Part shown: positions 45,991-57,077 of the stretch, one piece after another
Position numbering within the stretch: position 1 is the first letter of the stretch
Layout of the letters: each line of letters opens with the position of its first letter
Assembly (NCBI GenBank): GCA_037074615.1
Contig: CM073569.1
Span: 10,066,001-10,130,000, forward strand
DNA: 64,000 bases
Origin: Leucaena leucocephala
Taxonomy: Eukaryota > Streptophyta > Magnoliopsida > Fabales > Fabaceae
Direction: 5' to 3'
Notes under the pieces: model-generated
The model's database searches: none
Told to the model about the DNA's origin: nothing
What the model saw: the letters and a program-made list of their open reading frames with translations, nothing else
Translations under genes and position numbers: made by a program

Positions 45991-46839
45991 TGACAGTACA
46001 CAAATTGTGTATTGTTTTTGTGACATTTTAAGGGTTTTGTAACACCTTTACCATTCATTTTATGCTTATAACTGTGGTTTTGTGGTAACACATGATTGTG
46101 CTTGGCAATGTGCTGATTAAAGGGTAAAATGGTAAATTAACTCCTCCAAACTGCATATATGTTATCTTTTTGTTAATTGGACTTTTACTGTGAGCTTTGA
46201 TCGTGAATTGCAAGTATTTTGGAAGAGAACAAGAACTAATGTGAAAAGAAAAGAAATCATACAAAGAGAATTCAATCAAGGAAGCCAGCTTTTGTATTAT
46301 TTAGTTGCGACCAAAGTGTCCACAGGTCGCGACCCATTTCTTTTGGGAAGTTTTTCTGCATTCACAGGTCACAACCAAAATAATATCTGAGATAATCAGT
46401 GAATCTTCGTATTTTTTAATAGGTTATTCTAGAATTTGAAAGGAAAGGGAAGCCACAGCCACAACCAGAGGCTGGTTTTTACCTGATTTGGCTAACAAGC
46501 AGTACTTAATGCTCTCTCAACACTCTTTCTAGAACCTACACACACATCTTCCATCTTCCTTGATCTTTTCATAGATTTTCTTCATGGCTTCATATCTGGG
46601 CAGCAATAGCAGTATAGTAAGAGTTATGAGAGGCTAGATCTTTAGTCTCTTGTTTAAGGACTGCATATCTTGAGCTCATGGACTTCACTTGGGAGTTTTC
46701 TATCCTAATCTGCACCTGTTTCATATTTTGATATTTCTAGATTTAGGGGTTTCATTGTATGAGTAGGGATTGAATATCAATTGATTATTTTTATATTAGG
46801 TATTTGTAATTGAATTTAAATGATTTGAATATTGATTTT

Positions 46840-49828
46840 TGTAACATCCTAATTTTCAGGCCTAGAGACTCAGAAAGTAGCCTGAAATAGATAGACTACC
46901 AGACCCCTTTGAGCAGAAGTCCCAAACACATACAGAGGGTTTTTAGGGAATAAACTGCAAATAAGTGAAAGTACAAGAACTTATATATAAATAGTAAAAG
47001 TCCTAGGGGTATAATAGTCATTTCAGGAAAGAAAGGGACTAAAGTGAAAAGTCTAAAAGTCTCTTGGTGCAAAAGTAAAAATAGACACAAGTTATAAGGC
47101 CAAAAGAGAAAGTAGACAAAAATGTGGGGTCTTTAAGTGTAATTTTAGCCAACTAAAAGGGACTTAATTAAAAAGAAGAAAAATTCCAGGGGCAAAAGTA
47201 TAATTATAGAAAGATGAGCCAGAAATGGCTTAGCACTGCCCGGAAGCATTTCAGTCCCAAATCTCATCAATAGATAGAGCAAAGGATGCTGAGTAATCCA
47301 GCTTAATATAGGAATTTTATCAGGACTCCAGATAGCCAAAATTTATCTGATAGGCTAAAAGTATAAAAAATTCTTACCGGATATCCTAGACCTCAGATAT
47401 GAGTGAAAATCTGTAGGAAGATGCGTCCTATAGAGACGAATATCAGGGAACTGACAGAATACTGAAAGGAGGTCTGTAGAAAAAGTTATTCACAAATTAG
47501 TAAATTTAGACGGGAGTTTGTGACCTCCTGGTATCCGATTGGGAGATTCATTAATATTCAAACTGAGACTGAATGAGCTCAGATGACATCGGTCAGATGC
47601 TTGTTATGACCCAAAGGGATGCTTAGACTCAGTATGTCAGTTTATCTGATAAAAGGAGTCGGTATCCGAAAAAAGGTGTAAAATGACGAAAATGCCCTTA
47701 TGTTATAAAATAGTGAAAGAATGAGTAAAGGGTATTTTGGTCATTTGGCTAAGGTCAGACAGTTATGAAATGTTATCTGGATAGTTGACCAGGGTCAGAG
47801 AATACTCTGGTAAAATGTGAAAAGACAATAATGCCCCTAGATTCATTGAAGTAAAGAAAGAGGAACCAAGGGCATTATGGTAATTTACCAAGGGATGGTT
47901 CTTGGGAATTGAGCCATCAGAGTACTTGGGCTGGATCAGAGACCCAAGATGACATTCCAAATCCCAAAAACGTAGCCCATGAACAATGTAAGAAAAAGTG
48001 GCATTAAAATAATATTTTAGTGACTTTTCAATAAAGTAGAATTACTCGATCGGCACGATAACCGAGGAAGTGATCAGATAAAGTTCTGGACTTATCTGGA
48101 TAGCATTGGATGGCGTGAAAGGTGCCAGCAAGATGCCACATGGCGCCAACATAGAGGAGGAAGAAAAAGCTGAGGACACGTGGCATGATCTCAGCCGTGT
48201 ATTCCGGTGCAAGACTCTGGAATTCTCTGGAAACATTGAGTCAGCTGGTGAGGAGTCCTGTGGGCCCCACCATTGTGCCACCTAGCCTATGAGGTGTCCC
48301 TTGATGATTTCATAAAGTGATGAGTCATATGGAGGATGATGTCATCACGATGACATAAGCGAAACTTGGTGGGCAAGCAAAGCGATCTGAGCCACTGATT
48401 GAGAATTGATCTGGACCACTCATTCTCCTTTGCCTCCACTATAAATACCCCCTCCCCCTTGCCTTCTCATTCACGGCCAAGAGCCATTTTAGAGAGAGAA
48501 GGAAGTTATAGAGAGAGAAAGTGGGAGGAAGAAAGAAAGAAGGAAGTTCTGGCTGAGCTGGAAGCAGTATAGAGATAGTAGAGTTCTGCTAAGCTAGCCA
48601 GGTAGTAACTAATCCTAGCTTTTATGTAATGGCTTTGTGATTTGATGTGCTATTTTTTGATTGGATTGTTGTCTTATATGTTATGTTTGAAGCTCTACTG
48701 CATTGCTATGATCATATGTTATTGAGTATGGAAGCACATAGCATACTTATCTGTACACAATCACAAGCAAGCACTATCACTCTGCATTAAATATATTGTT
48801 ATGATTATTACTACTTAGATTCCCCCGAATCTCATCCCCAATATATAACCCATTATAGGGAGCTTATGTCAAAGTAAATTTTGAGAATGCTAAGAGACGC
48901 CGTTATGCTGCCAAAATTAAGGCAAAATGTCAGTAGTGTGACCTAGCCGGTTCATCCAGTCTAAGAGACGCCGTTATGCTGCCAAAATTTTGAGATGATA
49001 CGTATTGTGTACGTAGGTACTGTCTAATGAGGCTGGAAGTGAGTGGTCCTAGCTGGTTCATCCAGTCTTTCCTAGGTACTTACGTAGAATGGTAGTTCTC
49101 ACGGGAATTACCGAATCAGTACAGATCAATTATTTTAAAAGATGAAGTATCGTAGTTATACTACCATATTTCAGGCAGGAAAGACGTAATAAAGATATGG
49201 AGATTTTGTTCATGCCCTTTTGTATAACAATTATTTAATAATAAATATTGTTTAGCATGTTCAGCTTTAGTATGAGGAATTAAGAGATGTTATGCATATG
49301 TATGTAAAGTTGATTGTTGTTGTGAACAGTAACTCATGATGATACAGTAATGTTTGATCTAGAATTAAAAATAGTAAATGATTAAATAAATATATGATAT
49401 TTTATGGTAAATAGTAGACATACCAAGTTTTGATTTGATATATAGAATGCCTCATTTGGATGTCTATACCTGGAGATATAAATTATCAAAGTTGGGACCA
49501 AAATGCTGGATTCAAGGGAAAAATGCTGGATGAACAGTAAAGTTGTAACGTTGAATGACGTTGACTTGGTCAAGTCATGGTCAACGAGTTATTTTTTCCT
49601 GAAATATAATTGAGTTAGCTTCATGTATCAATTTAAACAACTTCATTTTGATTTTTCTAGAATTAGTTATGATTTTTTGAAGTCAGGTCACTCATGTGGA
49701 ATTTACACTATAAATAGTACTCGATAAGAGTAAAACTCCAGATTAAGAAATTGGACTTCAATGACCTTGAAAGTGGTTCTAAATGCTACCAAATGGTCCC
49801 TAAGACGTACGAAAGTAAGGATGTTTCA
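46840..49828 (+). mobile_element. Solo LTR E, TSD ATTTT
   Basis: 2,989 bp, TGTAACATCC to GGATGTTTCA, flanked by ATTTT at 46835-46839 and 49829-49833. Splits LTR K. Contains TATA box, donor-like CAG|GTAGTA at 48602, and the conserved block with a local duplication (48893-48920 repeated at 48961-48988). Confidence 0.93.
48440..48447 (+). promoter_or_regulatory. LTR E TATA box
   Basis: TATAAATA followed by CCCCC, family position. Confidence 0.7.
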
Positions 49829-50433
49829 ATTTTAATATGAATATTTTAGTTTAAATTTCTGGATAGTTGGATTATTATCAACAATTATTGATATCTAATT
49901 CAATTGCTTGAAGTCCTTGGTTGTCGATCGATAATCATTTGAGGGCATTTTCATCATCTGATTTAATTACACACTAAGTGGTTTTAACAGTGCATTAAAA
50001 GTTTAGACTAGCTTTGATCAAAGGAGTTCAAAAACTATTAATGCTCTGGAATCAGTCGATTGATTAAGGTTTTATTTAAGACTTAGTGATTTCAAAACTC
50101 TAATATCAAATTAAGAGCAAGGATAGATATATTTTCATCATCAAGAGTCTTTCTCAACATATTTCTTTCACAAGCCAACTCATTTTTCTCTTAATAAAAA
50201 ATACAAAAACATTTGTTTTACTACACCCTTATTTTATTGCATCAAAGTAAATCAAACCCCAAAACCCATTTATTTTTACTCAGGCCTACAATGGTTTTGC
50301 CACCATATTTGTTAGGATTCCAATAAAAAGGGCTCCTTTAGAAGAATAATAGGGTTGTGCCTTATACTATATTATTAGGTGCAATTATTATTTTGATGGA
50401 TCGAACGACGACAATTCGACTTCATAAGACACT

Positions 50434-50806
50434 AGTTCTTGGTCTAAAGGCAATAGTTGTGAGTTCAAAAGTAAGGTTGAATTTTATAACAGAGGCTCAG
50501 GCAGACAAATGTTTGCAAAGAGGAATTTCCTGAAGTAGAGGAAGGGATTGAGGAGATCCAGTAGTCAAGGAATTTCCTGATATTTTTCCAAAAGAGATAT
50601 ATGGATTACCTCCTAAATGAGAAGTGGAATTTGCAATTGATATTGTACCTGGAGTTAGACCAGTATCTAAAGCCTCATATCGTATGGCTCTTAATGAGAT
50701 GATTGAATTAAAGAAGAAGATTGAGGAGCTTTTAGAGAAGGGTTTATCTGACCCAGTATTTCACCATGGGGTGCTCCACTATTATTTGATAAGAAGAAGG
50801 ATGACA
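50434..50806 (+). pseudogene. Element J protease-RT linker and RT start
   Basis: After LTR K the J frame resumes: VVKEFPDIFPKEIYGLPPK, then EVEFAIDIVPGVRPVSKASYRMA and EELLEKGLSDP, the recognised approach to Gypsy reverse transcriptase. A one-base change of frame follows (PWGAP-like region at about 50768), then KKKDD up to 50806, where CACTA 1 is inserted. One stop (TGA near 50620) lies in the linker. The open stretch 50624-50908 runs on into the transposon by chance. Confidence 0.85.
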
Positions 50807-51078
50807 CACGGCTGGAAAAAAGCATTTCAACACTGGTTGAAAATGGCATTCAACATCGCACATACAGCCGGTGTAGAAACGGACCGTATAAAAAGTGAGA
50901 CCTTCTAGTTATGTCTTGAATGCCCTCCAATGCTCAGCGCAATAAGACAACGTCTTCTTCTTCAAGAACTCATTGTTGGGAACATCGTAAGTGAGCTGCA
51001 ATGTTTGCCATTGAAAACAGAGTAATCAACAAACAGTTGTGTATTTGGTATTGCTCTGCATGCAATATTAGATAGTTC

Positions 51079-51430
51079 CTATACCCTGATAGTGTCCCAA
51101 ATTTGATTCTTCACGCGATCATCCACAGCATCCCAAGTCAAATAGGTGATGCTAGGCTTGTTGCGTGCTAGGAGGCTGACAAAACTTACGTACTTTGTCC
51201 TGTGTTCACCAGTTGGGTTCCAGTTTCTGTCAAACTCTATCAGAAGCAGTTTCCCCTCCATCCTGTCCTTCGTAATGTCTTTCAAACGAGTCGTACTTCT
51301 GCCATCCTTTGCGTAGTGGCGCTTGGAGTATCGCTAGCCTCAATCTGAGTAACTCTATCCTCCATATTCCTATGTACGCAATAACAACATCAAAAACATT
51401 GAAAACAGACTTAACCCTTTTTCCTTCAAC
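51079..51430 (-). pseudogene. Ptta/En/Spm plant transposase-type gene (Transposase_24-like)
   Basis: The 68-codon frame 51285-51079 reads KDITKD...GKLLLIEFDRNWNPTG.HRTKYVSFVSLLARN...TYLTWDAVDDRVKNQIWDTI, the pattern of plant Ptta/En/Spm transposase C-terminal regions. Upstream on the minus strand a second frame (VTQIEASDTPSATTQR) joins through a frameshift near 51290. A homologue lies in CACTA 2 (63560-63803). Being on the same strand and downstream of TNP2, it fits the TNPA-like second gene of CACTA elements, but that functional equivalence is inferred. Confidence 0.65.
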
Positions 51431-51739
51431 CCGTCAGAATACACAAAACTTGTTCCTTTAGCAGTTATGAATGGAAAGATGTGCAAGCATTCATCAGGAA
51501 AAATAGAAAACCTAGATTAAACGAACATAAAAATGGCGACGCACGTACACAGGGAAAAAAATGCAGAGAACACGTACACGGAAAAGCAGAACGAGAGAGA
51601 AAATAGAGAAGAACGACTGATCGAGCGCAGAGAAGCCTCGCGAGAACCACAGAGCACGACGAGCGACGATATGACGGAGTACGTGAGAAAGGAGAATGAA
51701 GATAATCGCGCCAAGGGGCGGGCTTAAAAAATGAATATA

Positions 51740-51970
51740 AACATTCGACACCTGGTGTAAATCATTCTAACCCAGACAAAAACATAAACGATGTAAAATT
51801 GATACATTTTACACCGGATCAATTTTACAACCGATGTAAAAAATAACACCGTTTAAAATATAACACCGGATAAAGTAAAACCCGGTGTAAAATCGAACTA
51901 TAATTTATTTACAAAATGTCAGTAATGACTTTTTACACCGGATAACACTTAAGACCGGTTTTAATGTTGT
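51740..51970. repeat. ACCGGTGTAAAA-type repeats between CACTA 1 genes
   Basis: At least eight copies in both directions of a core like ACACCGG(T/A) joined to TAAAA (for example 51808-51820, 51878-51892, 51931-51945). Similar clusters occur at 55437-55530, 56180-56275 and 56814-57045. Confidence 0.8.
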
Positions 51971-52141
51971 AGTTATTTTTTAAACTCAATCATCATATAT
52001 CATCCCATCCTTGGCGTCACAACATTCTTATCAGAACAAGAATCTGTCTCTGTTATTATTACATCAAAATCATATACGTAATCATAACAAAACTTAAAAT
52101 TGCATGTTTAGACTACATCAAAAACAAGAAACACATAGAAA

Positions 52142-55100
52142 TTAATCAGAATCCACTTCTTCTTCATTTAATTGTGGTAAACCTACTGAAAAATAAGGGA
52201 TCTCATAAAAAGAATCATCATTGTCAACAACCCTTTTTCCTTGGAGCGCGACAGACCATCTTTCATTTTGAGGATCAGTGATAAAGAACACTTGCTTTGC
52301 TTGGTCTGCCATAATGAAAGGCTCATCCCCAAAACTTGTATTATTCAAATCCACCAGTGTAAATCCTAACTGATCGACCATAACACCGTTGTTTACATTG
52401 GCCCACTTGCATTTGAACACGGGAACTTTGAATTTGGAGTAGTCCACCTCCCAAATCTCTTCAATAACACCATAATAAGGGATGGCTGCTAATTTAGGAT
52501 TGTTGTCTTTTGAACTAGAGAAATGCATAGCTTCAGCCACTAACATAACACCACTGTTTTGCACGCTACTTCTATCATTTAGGGACTTCATATAAAAAGA
52601 ATACCCGTTGATATCAAATGAATTCCAACAGATCACATTATGTTCAGGACCACATGCCAACCATCTAACTGTATCAGAAACATAATCCTCATTTTCAACC
52701 TCCAATTTGAACCAATGTGCAAAAGATTTGTTGTGTTCTCTAATCAGCCTTTGCTCTGTCATCCTATTATTTGTTTTCCAGACAAGATCTTTATGAACAG
52801 CAATATAGTCTTGAACTTCATCAATGTTATTCAAGATGTGTAAGTGTATTTGCTGCAGTTCATTACGATCAACACTCCTCACCGACATTCCTCGTTGATC
52901 CCCTGTTTGGCAAGGGGTTTGTGGAGACTAGTAAGTCTTACTTTAGACAGGTATTGTTGACAAAAATCCATAGCTTCTTCAGCAACATATTTTTGAACAA
53001 TGGATGCTTCAGGCTGATTTGGATTCTTCATATACCCTTTAAGGATTTTCATGTATCTTTCAAATGGGTACATCCATCGTAAGTATACAGGGCCACACAG
53101 TTTTATCTCTCGCACTAGATGAACGATGAGGTGTACCATGATGTCAAAAAAGGCAGGAAGAAACTATTTTTCAAGCTGGCACAAAATAACATAACCCTCG
53201 TGCTCCAATTCCTCCAACTTTTTAGTCTCAAAGACTTTGCCACATATAGCATTAAAGAAGAAGCAAAGTCGGGTTACAATGTGTCTCAAATCATCTTGAA
53301 GGATTCCTCGAACAGCCACTGGGAGTAATTGTTGCATCAATACATGACAATCATGAGACTTTTGGCCTACTAATTTCAAATCTTTCATGGACACAATCCT
53401 CTTAACATTAGATGAGTACCCAGAGGGAACTTTGATTCCTTGCAAACACTCACAAATACTTCTTCTCTCAGCCTTGGACAAAATGTTAGTCTCTTCAACA
53501 TGATAGCTCCCCTCACCATCTGGCCTCGGATGTAACTCCTCCCGTATTCCCATTTCTTCCAAATCCAATCTTGCCTTCAAACCGTCCTTGTAACTACCAT
53601 GTGTGTTGAGAAGTGTTCCAACAATACTGTCACACACATTTTTCTCCACATGCATCACATCAAGACAGTGCCTTACATGAAGATGTCGCCAATAAGGAAG
53701 CTCAAAGAACACAGATCTTTTTTTCCATATATTTTTCTCACTTTTCTTGGTAAGCTTACCGAAAGTGACATTGATGTCTTTCACCTTTTCATAAACTTGT
53801 TCGCCAGTCAATGGCTTTGGAGCATTTTCAAATTCTTGGCCGCCATAAAATTTCTTCTTTAGTCGACGATATGGGTGGGCTTGTCTTAGAAATCTCCTAT
53901 AACCTAGGTAGACTGTCTTTCTTCCATGACAAAGTTGATAGTAGCAAGTCCCTTCCTCACAAATCGGACATGCTTTATGGCCCTTAACACTATACCCTGA
54001 CAAATTTCCGTATGCAGGAAGTCATTAATTGTACAAAAGATCATGGCCCGCATATTGAAGACCTCCTTCTTAACAGCATCAAAAATATCCACACCTTCCC
54101 ATAGCTTCTTCAAATCTTCGATCAAGGGTGTTAGGTAAACGTCTATGTCATTTCCCAGTTGTTTTGGTCCTGAGATCAGCATAGACAACATTACATACTT
54201 TCGTTTTATACACAGCAAGGGAGATAGGTTGTAAATCACCAGAAGGACGGCCATGAACTATGTATACTACTAAGGCTACTATAAGGGTTCATTCCATCCG
54301 TACTAAGTCCAAGCCTTAGGTTTTGTGGTTCATTGCCGAACTCGGGAAATAAGTCATCAATCTTCTTCCATTGCAAAGAGTTAGCAGGATGATGAATCTT
54401 TCCATCATTAATCCTTTCATTTGCATGCCATAACATTTTCTTTGCATCATCTTCATTAGAAAAAAGTCGCTTAAACCTTGGTAAAATTGGAAGATACCAT
54501 AACAACTTGGCAGGAGAGTTGTTTGATCTGTACCTTGGTGTCTTACATATTGGACACTTCTCCTCATCTTCAAACTCTTTCCTGTACAATATGCAATCAT
54601 TTGGGCATGCATGAATCTTTCTATACTGCATGCCTAAAGGACCTATTATTTTCTTCGCATCATAGTAGCGTTTGGGTAACGTATTTTCTTCAGGAAACAT
54701 GTCCTGTAACAACTCAAGTAATTCTGAAAAACTACTGTCACTCCACCCATGCCGAGCTTTCACACTTACCAATCTCAACACCGCATTCAACAGGTTGTAT
54801 TTTCTGCACCCTAGGTATAGAGGCTTTTCTGCATCATTGAACATATTACCATATGCATGTGACCGCATAAAAGCATCTTCTCCAACATCACGAATCATGT
54901 CCTCTACTCGATCATCAGTATCCATGTCATCGTCAAAGGTCTGTTCCACCTGTTCACCATGCCATACCCTTACCGTGTAACTCTTGCAAAACCCCTCACA
55001 AATTAGATGAGTGTAAATATCAGCAGGACTTTGTTTCCTCTCATTCAAATAACTCACACAAGGACAATAAAACCTTCCATTATCATCATCACCATTCCAT

Positions 55101-55180
55101 TTAGCAAAATCCAAAAACTCCTTCACCCCCTCAACATACTCAACACTTGTTCGTTTAGCATTTATCCAACTACGATCCAT
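52142..55180 (-). pseudogene. CACTA TNP2-like transposase with DUF4218 and DUF4216
   Basis: Single ancestral gene starting at ATG 55180 and ending at 52142. Domains in order: Transpos_assoc-like N-terminus (WINAKRTSVEYVEGV, CPC, LICEGFCKSY, HGE) in 55180-54900; Transposase_21 core (LVSVKARHGWSDSSF, LRLGLSTDGMNPY, then IYNLSPLLCIK, CPICEEGT) from about 54780 to 53600; DUF4218 (GQKSHDCHVLMQQLLPVAVR, LCGPVYLRWMYPFERYM) 53380-52900; DUF4216 (YYGVIEEIWEVDYSKFKVPVFKCKW) about 52480-52250. It is broken by frameshifts near 54245, 54000 and 52885, and by a TAG at 53161-53163. The neighbouring open pieces are 55180-54236, 54254-53904, 54003-53164, 53139-52879 and 52888-52142. Its role would be excision and insertion by binding the element ends. 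Confidence 0.93.
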
Positions 55181-55436
55181 ATTTGTGGAAGACTATAAGA
55201 ACTAAAAAAATAGAAAACAAGAAATTAAACCATTACGTTGCAGCTAATGCATAGAGAGAATAAATTTTCAGTTCTCGAGAGGAGTTCAAAACAAAACTCA
55301 CCGTCTGTGAAGCACCGAGAAGACTTAACGCGCGAACCAGGGAAAAATGAGAGATGGAAGGCGCGATAAATGTACCAAATAAAAGAGTATTTGGTAAAAA
55401 AAATAAAACAAAAAGTTTATTTTGTAAGAAAATATA

Positions 55437-55530
55437 CACCGGACAAAATGTTACACCGGTGTAGATATATATAAAAGTTATAGAGAGTATATTTTACATC
55501 GGCCACTATATATAGACCGGTGTAAAATAT
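55437..55530. repeat. ACCGG repeat cluster upstream of TNP2
   Basis: Four to five cores, including the palindromic TTACACCGGTGTAGA at about 55455. Lies about 260 bases upstream of the transposase ATG, in its promoter region, which would allow the transposase or its partner to bind there. Confidence 0.75.
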
Positions 55531-55624
55531 ATCAGTTTTTTTTAAGTGATACAGACCATGTCATCAACTTTTACACAAAAAATATATATATATCATCAGA
55601 ATATATAAAAGTTGCAATCTTTCA

Positions 55625-55951
55625 CTACTCATCAGACTCGGAGTTTTGGGAGTCATCAGATTGGGTGAGATCAACAGGATTAAAGAATCTATCAAGGGGT
55701 TGATGGCGGTGAACTTCTGAGCGAAAATCTCTAAAACTTGCTTTCAGTTTGTCAACTTTACGATTCAGTTCTTCCATGGAGTCCTCCAGCCCGTTGAAGC
55801 GCAGTATGAGTTCCTCAAGGCTCTCCATCAGAGTCACAACTAGGGGAGGAGGAGAAGGAACAGAAGGGTGAGGATCAGGATGTTTGTCTTCAAAGTCGTC
55901 TCTGTTTCTTTTGTGCGGCGGAGAAGGAGGCGTGCGTGAGGAAGAGGCCAT
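55625..55951 (-). CDS. Small coiled-coil protein of CACTA family, copy 1
   Basis: Intact 108-codon frame from an ATG. N-terminus is Ser/Pro-rich with a basic stretch (PPHKRNRDD) that could serve as a nuclear signal; a Pro run follows (PSPPPLV); residues about 42-80 have Leu/Met heptads (MESLEELILRFNGLEDSMEE) predicting a coiled coil; the C-terminus is acidic and Ser-rich (QSDDSQNSESDE). I do not recognise it as a named family. Homologues are in this element (56380-56664) and in CACTA 2 (58698-58977), so it belongs to the transposon. It lies upstream of TNP2 on the same strand. Being open while the neighbour genes are broken is notable but not proof of function. Confidence 0.7.
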   Translation of the reverse strand: MASSSRTPPSPPHKRNRDDFEDKHPDPHPSVPSPPPLVVTLMESLEELILRFNGLEDSMEELNRKVDKLKASFRDFRSEVHRHQPLDRFFNPVDLTQSDDSQNSESDE

Positions 55952-56379
55952 TGGAGAGTCAGATAGATGAAAAGAAAATAAAACAGAAGAATGGTATACA
56001 TATATATATGGTTAACGTTCATGATCAATAAGAATATAGAAGAATGCAATTGGCCTTCTATCATAATGACTACAAACGTTGGGAACTGAAGAAGTGAAAT
56101 GAACGGTCTGAAAAATAAAGAAAGCGCGCAGGAAAGCATAGACAGGAAACTGAAGAGGCAGATAGGACGAAGCTAATCTGCACCGGGTGTTTATATTTTA
56201 AATCGGTTACTTTTAAAGCTGGTGTAAAAATTTAATTTTGTTTAAACCGTCTTCTCCTCAGTGACCGGTTTAAAAGTGGGATTCAGATGAAAAATAAACG
56301 GATCATCAGCAACGTATGCAGAACAAGAAACCTGTTAAACTTCATTATATTCATTCAAATTAAACTTTACTAACTAACT

Positions 56380-56664
56380 TTACATCTTGAAATCTAGAAA
56401 AAAAGACCTCGCTCTATCAACAACAGGATGAAAGAAACTATCATCGTGTTGAAAGGCTCTGAAACGTTCATTCATCCTCTCCACTTTCAGAGCCAGTTCT
56501 TCCACCGAGCGCTATAGGGCATTGAAGCGCGGGATGAGTTCCTCCAGGAACTCCACCAGTTGCTGAAGCAGGGGAGGAGGAGAAGGAACTGAAGGGTTAT
56601 CAGGAGATACGTGCATATGTTTGTCTTCAACATTCTGTCTCTGTCTTTTGTGAGGCGAAGCCAT
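56380..56664 (-). pseudogene. Small coiled-coil protein, copy 2 with a nonsense codon
   Basis: Same layout as the 108-codon gene: MASPHKRQRQNVEDKH start, PSVPSPPPL run, EFLEELIPRFNAL helix, RSVEELALKVERM second heptad stretch. 94 codons, with TAG as codon 51. The C-terminus diverges from copy 1 (ends in DRARSFFLDFKM). Probably a tandem duplicate within CACTA 1, older than the element's insertion given the divergence. Confidence 0.7.
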
Positions 56665-56813
56665 TGGAGAGTTAAGATAGAAGAATAGAAGAAATAAATA
56701 TAAAACAGATATCGGAGAAGGTGATCATGATGAAAATACTGCGCATGTCTGAGAAGACTACTTGACATAAAATGGCGGGAAAGGATCCTGACGGAGTTCA
56801 TCTACACAGGACT

Positions 56814-56985
56814 AAATATTTCCACCTCGGTCAATATAAATACGCTGTAGAAAGTAAAAATCTAAACCGAACCAAATATTTCCACATCGGTCTCTATAAT
56901 ATCCGCTGTACAAATTAAACATCTAAACCGGACTAAATATTTCCACATCGGTCACGAGTAAATACGGTGTGAATATTTCATTTTA
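56814..56985. repeat. 60-61-bp subterminal tandem repeat of CACTA 1
   Basis: Units begin AAATATTTCCAC(A/C)TCGG at 56814, 56874 and 56935. Each holds one CGG(T) core and one TAAACCG core. Subterminal repeats are the binding sites of the TNPA-type protein in En/Spm. Confidence 0.85.
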
Positions 56986-57077
56986 TTTACAAAAATGCCA
57001 CCGCTCATTTTTTTAAAATCGTCTCCGCATTGACCGGTTTAAAAATGGGGATTTTGATTGCCAATTTTCCACCAGTG

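Larger units (their letters stand above)
45991..50433 (+). mobile_element. Solo LTR K of the element G family, holding LTR E
   Basis: 45991-46839 matches the complement of 26985-27207 and the adjoining G LTR, though clearly more diverged; 49834-50433 matches the complement of 25765-26340, ending near GACACTAGTTC against GACACTCGTCA. No PBS or internal part is attached, so it looks like a solo LTR in element J. Start is fairly clear, end is approximate, and I could not read a TSD. One intact GTCGCGAC pair member at 46327. Confidence 0.75.
50807..57077 (-). mobile_element. CACTA element 1, TSD ACA
   Basis: 6,271 bp. Ends are CACGGCTGGAAAA (50807) and the complement of CACTGGTGGAAAA (57077), with ACA at 50804-50806 and 57078-57080, the 3-bp duplication expected of En/Spm-type elements. 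Subterminal ACCGG-containing repeats and a TNP2-like transposase with DUF4218 and DUF4216 confirm the class. On the minus strand the order is: tandem repeats, two small coiled-coil genes, transposase, second transposase-type gene. Inserted in the RT of element J. Confidence 0.93.

Noticed and set aside
51512..51751. Overlapping hydrophobic frames (79, 65 and 61 codons)
   Set aside because: Three overlapping frames on one strand plus one on the other, in non-coding CACTA sequence; composition-driven shadows.
55199..55624. Possible intron or host gene fragment upstream of TNP2
   Set aside because: Sequence is ACCGG repeats and AT-rich DNA shared with CACTA 2; no splice-supported exon or protein similarity seen.
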